Notes under the pieces: generated by a model
Told to the model about the DNA's origin: nothing
Seen by the model: the letters and a program-made list of their open reading frames with translations, nothing else
Databases searched by the model: none
Assembly (NCBI GenBank): GCA_002794775.1
Contig: NBAY01000002.1
Location: forward strand, 310,001-374,000
DNA: 64,000 nucleotides
Reading direction: 5' to 3'
Source of the DNA: Porodaedalea pini
Taxonomy: Eukaryota; Basidiomycota; Agaricomycetes; Hymenochaetales; Hymenochaetaceae
Shown: piece by piece, positions 56,854-64,000 of the stretch
Layout of the letters: each line of letters opens with the position of its first letter
How positions within the stretch are numbered: position 1 is the first letter of the stretch
Made by a program: the position numbers and the translations under genes

Positions 56854-59800
56854 CTAAGAAGCGCCGGGAGTGCCGACAGAATCAACAGCAGCGTCATTGT
56901 CTTTGGCACGTCTCTTTTTCCCCGTGGCCGTACCGCCGCTTTTCTTTTTCTTTACCCGCGTCACCTTGATCAGCTCGGGAGTACTCTTACTGGGAGCTTC
57001 ATCATCGTGGACTTCATAAGCCGGATACGAAGAGGGTGGAATGGCAGGCGAACCAGTCCGCGCAGGTGATGTCAAACCATAACCATATGGTTTTTGTTCG
57101 GGAGGTGGAGTGGGAGTGAGAGTAGCACGGTTAATAGCATCTGGCGGCATCTCTCCCCCACGATCTATCTTGAAAGACGCATGTGGTGATGGAGATGGTC
57201 GGGGGTAGCTGGGAGCATTCGAAGGGGTCGCACTTCGAGCACCAACACCGACTGAAAATCAAAGACATGATTCAGTATCTGGATTCCGATCAATAAGGCT
57301 GACAACTCACCTGAGTCTAGCGGAGGAAGATCGTCGAGGCGGACGACGGGAATCGCATCCACATCATCGCTTTGGCGGGGCTTGGATGGAACGTCGCTAA
57401 TATAATAAGGATCATCACGCAGCATCTCCAAGCGACGAGCTTTAGCCTGCCGATAAAGTGTTATTAGACCACGCCAATGGTGAAGTAAAAGGCTACAATA
57501 CCCTCGCACGTTCCTCAGCCTCAGCGATCTCCTCCTGTGTATATTCTGGCACCGGTGCACTTATCTTCTTCTTTCCACCTTTCTTTCTCTTTCCAGCCCC
57601 GTCTCCGCTGGCTCTCTCCTTTCCCTTTCCCTTCTTTTTCTTAGCCTCAATCGCCACCGGCTCGTCCACCACCGGCATCGCCTGTGGTACAATCCATGCA
57701 TCAAGGTCCAGGCCCTCTGGGACAGGAACGCTCGCCTGTGCCTCAGGCGCGACTGGGTTCAGTTCAAACGTCGAGAAGAGAGGTTGGAGAAGATATAGAC
57801 TTTTGGGGTATATTGGTTCGGCAGTGCCGACGGGATCGAACGCCGACGTACTTGCGTCCGCAAATCCATTACCATATTCTGCTTTGAGCTTTGGACGGAA
57901 AGCAGATAGGTCAGCCTGGATGAATGTGAACAGCTGTAGAACGTTTGCTGCCTTAAAAAACGCAAATAACTACCATCAGCATGCGAATCGCAATAGAAAT
58001 ATTGACAAGATTGAACGAACCCTTTCCTGGACCTCAAAGTCTGCGCTGCTCGCAAATTGGCGAACTCCGGAGATGACAGACGCAACGACTTCCTTGACAT
58101 CCGGTAAGTCGTCTTCATCCCATCGCGCAGCTAGATCCACCGCCCATGTACCAAATATCTTCGCCGCGCTCTGGATGTACACAGCGATGATATCGGGCGC
58201 GAGCTTTGTTACATTTGTAGAAAGTAATGAAGGAAGAACCTTCCGCGTGTCAGACAACTCGCTAATTAGTAAATTAGTATATAAGTACATTCACGGGTGC
58301 AAACTATTATACCCACCTGCTGTACTCGCCACATATCCAAGCCGCTGCCCATAGAATCTCCTGACATCCAGAACCCTCATTGGTCAACCCAGCCTCGCCC
58401 CCACCCAGGAATGTCTCGTCTCCGAGAAGACGCATGCTGACCTGCACTGCATACCTCCTGACCTGTCGTACTCGTACAACAATGTCCACCAGCTGATCGC
58501 GAATCACTTCACCCACCGGCGCCCGCGCAACGTACGCAAGGTCCACGAGCACCGAGACGTACCACTCAAAATCGGACACGTTAGCATAGAGATCTGCCGC
58601 ACATAAGGACAGTATACGACGGGCGAGTGTCTCCCGGTAGGCTGGCGAGGAATACGCTGGCGAGCTGACAGGACGATCTGGCGCTACTGCAGATGCGGCG
58701 GCAGTAAGCGATTGGGTAGCAGTGACAGTACTTGAGGAGCTGGAAGACTCCGGCATTATGAGATGAGAGAGCAGCTGCTGTACGATAGACTGAAGGTTGT
58801 TTGCGTTAACCTGTAAAACGGTATATCAGCGTCAACAATTTACATCCAAAACTCAAAGCGAACCATAGCTGAGACTAAGTCTAGAGCCCGCATTCGGATA
58901 CTAAGGTCCTGGTCATTAATGCTCGCTAATACTCGCGACTCATATTCCGCAACGAGGTGCGGATATGAGGGAACGATCTTAGTGAGGGCCAATAATGCGA
59001 TGTATTTCACTAAGAGGGCAAAGCGTCAGGCTTTGGATGCACGGTGGACGTCTGGATGTCTGGAATTCATTATTACTCACAGTTCTGATCAGGATCTTCC
59101 AGGAAGGCGGCCAGTTTCGTAACACAAGTCTGCGCCAATGAGTGCCCCGCGGCTCCGCTTAACATACCTCCAATGATACATGTATGCACGCATTCATACA
59201 GAAGGGAAATCGCAGGCGTCGTCGAGATGAGCTCAGTTATTGGAGGCTGCAGCTTTTTAATTAGCCGCGGCTCGTAAGGCGTTAATAACCCGAACTGCAT
59301 TATCGTCAGAACAGTTCGACTGCAAAAAGACGAAGAGAACCCGTACAAGCTTTATGATCTTGATCAACATCCAGTTATTATTCGACGTGGTGAGAATATG
59401 GAAGAGGGGTGGGGCGAATGGGAGGTATGCCCGAGGATCCTGCCTGGCCAGCTCGCAGAGTACGTTGACCGTCGCACACACCACGCCTGCTCTTCGCGTC
59501 AGATTCAGAACAGCATGACACGCAGTAGGAATCTCGTTCTACGAACCGATGTCCGGATCTTCGAGTCTCTCCTTGAGGCGCTCCATCCCGTACTCGAGAG
59601 CATCCGGGTACTTCATGAACACCTTATACAAAGCCAACACAGCGCGTTTCCGCACCGCAGGTCGGGAGTGCGTGAGTAGTGTGATGAGGTCGCGAGATAG
59701 ATCTCGACCGAGGTCTGGCGTGACGATGTGAGAAAGTCCGTTGAGCGACACAGCTACGTCGAGGGGTTTGGCAGAAGTTAAGTCCTGCACGATAGATATT

Positions 59801-60223
59801 ATAATCTCGCATTTTAAAGTGGCAATAATGCCGCGTACCTTCTTGAGCAGATTGGTCGTGAGCATAAGCACATCCGTTTCTTGCTCAAAGGACTGCGTGG
59901 CAGCCAGATAGCCCATGCTCTTCAAATGATAGCGGGGAGAGGACATGACCTCAACGACATGGAAGGAGGCCCAGCTCATGTCGTATCCGAGCATTTCGAG
60001 CTAATTCGTAGCCAATATTTCGCATCAGTAACGAAAATACAGAGTTGCTTTGGAAAAACGCACGCACGTAGGTGAGTTTGAGGACTGCAGCGGCCTTGAG
60101 TTCCATATCTTCGCTGCGCACCTCCTTCCGAATCTCGTCTATCGCACCGGCAATGAACCGTGACTCATCATCCTTATGCGCGCGGAGGCCACGAATTAAG
60201 TCTTGGAGGTTACGCTCCCACAT
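56854..60223 (-). CDS. APL5: AP-3 adaptor complex subunit delta
   Basis: Large chain of AP-3, which sorts cargo from endosome/Golgi to the vacuole by the ALP route. Start at 60223 (MWERNLQDLIRGLRAHKDDE), with the adaptin armadillo-repeat trunk in many small exons: IRKEVRSEDMELKAAAVLKL, LEMLGYDMSWASFHVVEVMS, NGLSHIVTPDLGRDLSRDLI, RPAVRKRAVLALYKVFMKYP, VNVLCELARQDPRAYLPFAP, CKYIALLALTKIVPSYP and LSTNVTKLAPDIIAVYIQSA. The C-terminal hinge/ear part is Lys/Glu-rich (KKKKGKGKERASGD, EEIAEAEERAR), as in delta subunits, and the tail ends with a Pro-rich and basic segment. The trunk is diagnostic of AP-3 delta rather than AP-1 gamma or AP-2 alpha. The terminal ear may be shortened compared with metazoans, as in other fungi. 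Confidence 0.9.
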
Positions 60224-60896
60224 GATTTATCCCGCCTCTCGAGAAGTTGAAGACTGGAGGAGTCGGTGTGAAGGGCGAGTCGGCGGAATCTGCTGGGATA
60301 TGAGGTAGATATTCCACGAGCACACTCCAGGAAGGTCGTCGACGAGCGCGGCGTTCGTTTATAGCATCCTAGGGATACGCGCGAGGAGTAATAGCTGCTG
60401 CTCGACGCTGACTAGCAAGGCGCACTGCTCATCGTCGGCAACGCTCACTGAACGGGGCAGCCGAGACGAGCTTACTTTCGGAATTAGCCGGTGATCACAC
60501 ACGAGTTTTCAGCCGATTTATTCAACCACATGGATAGAGCGATACATTATTTGCGCTGCGTCCTTTCACGGCTACAGCATGAGATAATATTAATGCAAGT
60601 CTGACCTTGAAAAATCGAAGACCCTCGAACACTACTAATACTAATGGGGCTTTCCCAATATTTCTGCAATACTGTGACTATATGCGCCTCACTCAACGTC
60701 CCAACGCATCTAAAATACCAATTTTCTATATTGAAAACGTCTATAGCTTTATGTATGCCTAAATATCTATTAACTGTTGCCTTATCCATGACGTGCAGCG
60801 TAGCAATCGTGTCGACACAATGAAAAAACCTTCCCCAGCATCAAGTACGTTAGAAGAGACTGAAAGGCCGGAAATATACGAGATGTAAAAAGAAAT
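60224..60896. other. Intergenic, no supported gene
   Basis: 673 bp between AP-3 delta and the ABC transporter. An 80-codon minus-strand frame (60789-60547) has no recognisable motif. Confidence 0.4.
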
Positions 60897-63800
60897 CTAT
60901 CGTTTGGCGTAACGGAGGAAGCGGGATGTAACTGCGGGAAGAAGAGAGCAGGTCAGAACGCGATGTCGGGATGAGTGAAAACAGAAGGCTCACTGATGGT
61001 CACAATCATATTGAAGACTAAGTAAAAGGAAGGCCAGTCAGCCGATGCGAATCATACGAGACTCAGGGAGAAATACGCACTGAAGTAGCAGAAGACGATC
61101 CAGATGTCTCGCCAGCGGTCGTCGAAGCTGATGTTGAGCGGCGTGTAGAACTCGTCTCCACCTTATACTGGCAGTACTCGCATGACGACGTCGCGTTCGG
61201 GTTGTTCAGATACCCGCCGAACGTATCGACGAACTCGCCCGCCCATTGCTGGCAGGTCTGTCCAGTCGGCGGGCTGAATACGGCGAACTCGTCGCTCTTG
61301 CAGTCGATGCGCAGACCGCTATAAAAGGGAAAACAAAATAGTCGGCAAGGTGTTTGGAATGCGGAAAACGAGAATAGACGTACTGAAGCTCTGTGGAAAG
61401 CATGGCCGCCAGCACGCGCGTGTACGGTGTGAGCTGGTAGAGCCACGAGCGCCAGAACGAGGCCAGAGCCGGGTACGGGATCGAGACCCCGGCGAAGACC
61501 GTGAGCACCAGACCCAAGAAAGGATTGAACAAGACCGCGATCTTCGAACCCACAGTCAGCACCAATCTTAGCCACGCCAAATGCGAGAAAGGTCTACCTG
61601 AACTGAAGGCGAGATAGCCCCAATTAACTGACCCAGGGTGACACCGAAGAGCTCGACGAAAATGACCATGAGCAGCTGGAAGCCGTTTCCGTTGGTACCC
61701 GCCGATCCCTTGCCGAAGCCCATAGGCCAGATCTAGACACCCATTGTCAGTTGTATAGTTCCTTGACTCTCATGTAAGTTTTTGCTCACAGAAAGAGCCC
61801 AATAGACGACAGCGCAGAGAAGCGAGTACGGAATTTCACTGATCAACTGGCCGATGGCGAAGACGTACGGCGAGTAGATGCGACTCGATGCCTCTGGATA
61901 CTATGGTAAGCTGTCAGGCGAAAGAAAAGGCCGATATTAACGTGCCTCGGATAAAGGTCCTTCGGTTGAGGATGAACAACGGCTCAATCTGGGACATGAG
62001 AATGGCGGGCAAGATGGTGACCCAGAAACTGCACCAAAAGCAATCAGTCCGAAGCCCACCGGCTAGTCAAGGTATCGACATACATTCCAAAAACCTATAC
62101 AGAAGAAAGCTCGGGTCAGAACCTCGCTGTGTCAGACCATCAAATGCTTTCTACTTACTCGATACTGAAGGTCTCGAAGACTGTCTGACAGCTGGAGTAA
62201 CGATAGGGAAGCGAAAAGAGAAATGAACAAGTGTACGAAGAGCCGAGAGAAGACATAGTCCGGAGAACGCCAGAGCGTGGTATTGTTCCTCGAAACGACC
62301 GTCTTGAGCTGGTAAATGAACGGCGTCGCATCTAAACAAACCGCATTCAGTCATCGGCGCTCATGTTAATCAGCAAAGTATTCATACACGTCGAAAGCTT
62401 CTTCTCATTCGAGTGCGGTTTTGCTAGCGCCTTCGCCTTCATCGCGGCGATCTCCTCGCGCACCCGGGCGCACTCCGGCGAGTCGAGCCACACGTCCTTC
62501 CAGTCGCGATTACCGATCCGCGGCGCGACGCCTGCACCGATGGCCTCGAGCATGTACTCCGCAGGATTCATGTTTGCCGGGCAGATCGCACCGTGGCGCG
62601 CGAGGTACTCGCGAAGGACGTGCGAATCAGTGCCGATATCGCCAAAGTAGACCGTCTCGCCGCCGCGCTCGAGGAGAAGCAAACGATCTAAGCGCAATAC
62701 ACATTAGCGGAAGCACGGGGTAGGAAGGAGGGATATTATGACTCACCAAAGCTCTCGAAAAGAAGGGACGAAGGCTGGTGAATCGTGCACAGAATGGCTG
62801 AATAGCATCGTCAGGAAACGGTCTCTCGAGATAGAAAATGGTAGTTACCTTGCCCGGCCTCAGCAAGCTTCCTAAGGAAGCGCACCAAATTCCATGCAGA
62901 CTGACTATCAAGACCCGACGTCGGCTCGTCCAAGAACAGCAGCAGCTCCGGCTTACTCGCAAGTTCCACACCAATCGTCAGACGCTTGCGAGCCTCGACG
63001 CTCAGGCTAAAGACCATCGCGTCCGCCATGTCCTGCAGCTCAAGCAATTCGAGCATCTCCTCAACGTAGGCGTCCTTTTCTTCTTTCGAGACCTGGAAGG
63101 GCTGGCGGAGGTACGCGGAGAAGCGCATGGCCTCGCGGATCGTCGTCGTGCCCTCGTGAACGTCCATTTGTTCGGCTTTTATGGATACTAATTAGCGAAT
63201 GCTCGTCTAGACGCATTTGAAGCATGCACATACCATACGCCGTACCGCGCGCAAAGTCCGAGTCGAGCGGACGGCCGTCGACGAGGATATCGCCCGTAAT
63301 GACACCAATATTCTTCCGCTGCGCCAACACATCGAGACACGTCGTCTTACCCGCGCCCGATGCGCCCATAAGCGCAGTCAGCGTGCCCGGCTTCACGTAG
63401 CCCATAACATCGTGCAGCAGGACGCGCGTGCCACCGGGGACGGGTACAACGTAGTTCAGATTCTCCCAAGTAAAGATGCGGCGGTCTGAGAAGTCCCCTT
63501 TCGAGTCGTCGTAAGCCTCTTCCTCCTTGACGCGCAGCGCGCGGTTCTCCTTGCGCGCGTGCAGCTCTTCATTCCGCCTTTTTGTGTCCGCGTCTTCCTT
63601 GGCAAATATCGTGACGGAAGTCTGGCCTGTGTATTGCTAGTTTGACAATTAGCACCTTTTTTTTTTTAGCTTCAACAGAATAATTCAAAGCTTACCGGGA
63701 AGTACTCTAGCGCAATCAACTGAGTGAGCTGGAAGATGATGAAGAACGCGACAAGGACAACGAAGTTGCGGCGCCAAAGATCGGAGACGTTGTACTGATA

Positions 63801-64000
63801 TCCGGCAGCGATGTACGATCTTCCCGAGACGGTAGAGTCACCCCCAGTAGAACCAAAGAGCGTGCACACCTGGTTCGGGCCAAGACCATCTGGATACTTG
63901 TTCAGAATGCCGCCATTCCTCGGCGTGATGTAAGTCCCGTCGCACGTCAGCGAGATACGCATGAACTCGTTCTCCATGCAGCCGGAAAAGGCGTAGTAGA
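60897..64000 (-). CDS. PDR-type full-size ABC transporter, C-terminal half; continues past the window
   Basis: Pleiotropic drug resistance (ABCG) exporter of the plasma membrane. Only the second half is here, with the N-terminal half upstream of the minus-strand start (beyond 64000). Seen from the window edge: membrane region [20 protein letters not shown], then nucleotide-binding domain 2 with Walker [20 protein letters not shown], the signature [19 protein letters not shown] and Walker [19 protein letters not shown], then a CTIHQPSS switch. Six transmembrane helices follow, including the PDR pattern of a large loop with many cysteines ([18 protein letters not shown]) before the final helix and RFLRYAKR end at 60897. 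All introns seen are GT-AG. The substrate cannot be told. Confidence 0.93.

Overview
The window is nuclear DNA of a filamentous basidiomycete, most likely an Agaricomycete. Genes carry many short introns (about 45-70 bp), lie close together on both strands, and include fungal signatures: a class IV chitin synthase, a PDR-type ABC transporter, a Brh2-type BRCA2 protein and a DUF6699-like protein. I cannot name the species from sequence alone.

Layout. 0.15-6.6 kb: exonuclease V (EXO5, minus) head-to-head with an Ark/Prk-family kinase (plus). 6.9-11.8 kb: a gene-poor stretch of decayed F-box relics, a broken coiled-coil gene and dispersed repeats. 13.9-20.4 kb: a two-finger C2H2 regulator, a type I membrane protein and a TPR-like protein. 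20.9-27.5 kb: class IV chitin synthase divergent from a DUF6699-like gene. 28.5-34.9 kb: a second accessory stretch with two coiled-coil genes, two convergent F-box relics and repeats. 35.4-48.0 kb: dense housekeeping block with a tyrosine phosphatase, BMT5, RAMP4/YSY6, an RbAp48-type WD40 histone chaperone, BRCA2/Brh2, ATP synthase subunit e and UDP-GlcNAc pyrophosphorylase. 48.2-50.5 kb: a coiled-coil gene with taxilin-like ends and a SUMO-like domain in the middle. 52.2-54.1 kb: an NR2C2AP-like F5/8C-type protein and a Ser/Thr-rich protein. 54.4-55.8 kb: a fourth coiled-coil gene copy with a linked repeat. 56.9-60.2 kb: AP-3 delta adaptin. 60.9 kb to the edge: C-terminal half of a PDR transporter.

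Two things look new to me. First, four short coiled-coil genes (10.3, 28.7, 32.4 and 55.2 kb) have little sequence in common across the whole set, yet share an upstream box, a TATA region and similar spacing. Three of them lie convergent to relics of one F-box/LRR-like family, with further repeats in matching order. Together this looks like a module that has been copied in both orientations and is decaying. Second, the taxilin-like gene at 48.2-50.5 kb reads continuously through a complete SUMO-like fold.

Functional links: chitin synthase and UDP-GlcNAc pyrophosphorylase are enzyme and substrate supplier for chitin; EXO5 and BRH2 are DNA-repair genes; AP-3 delta and the Ark/Prk kinase act in vesicle traffic and endocytosis. 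These genes are not in operons; the visible regulatory arrangement is short divergent promoters.
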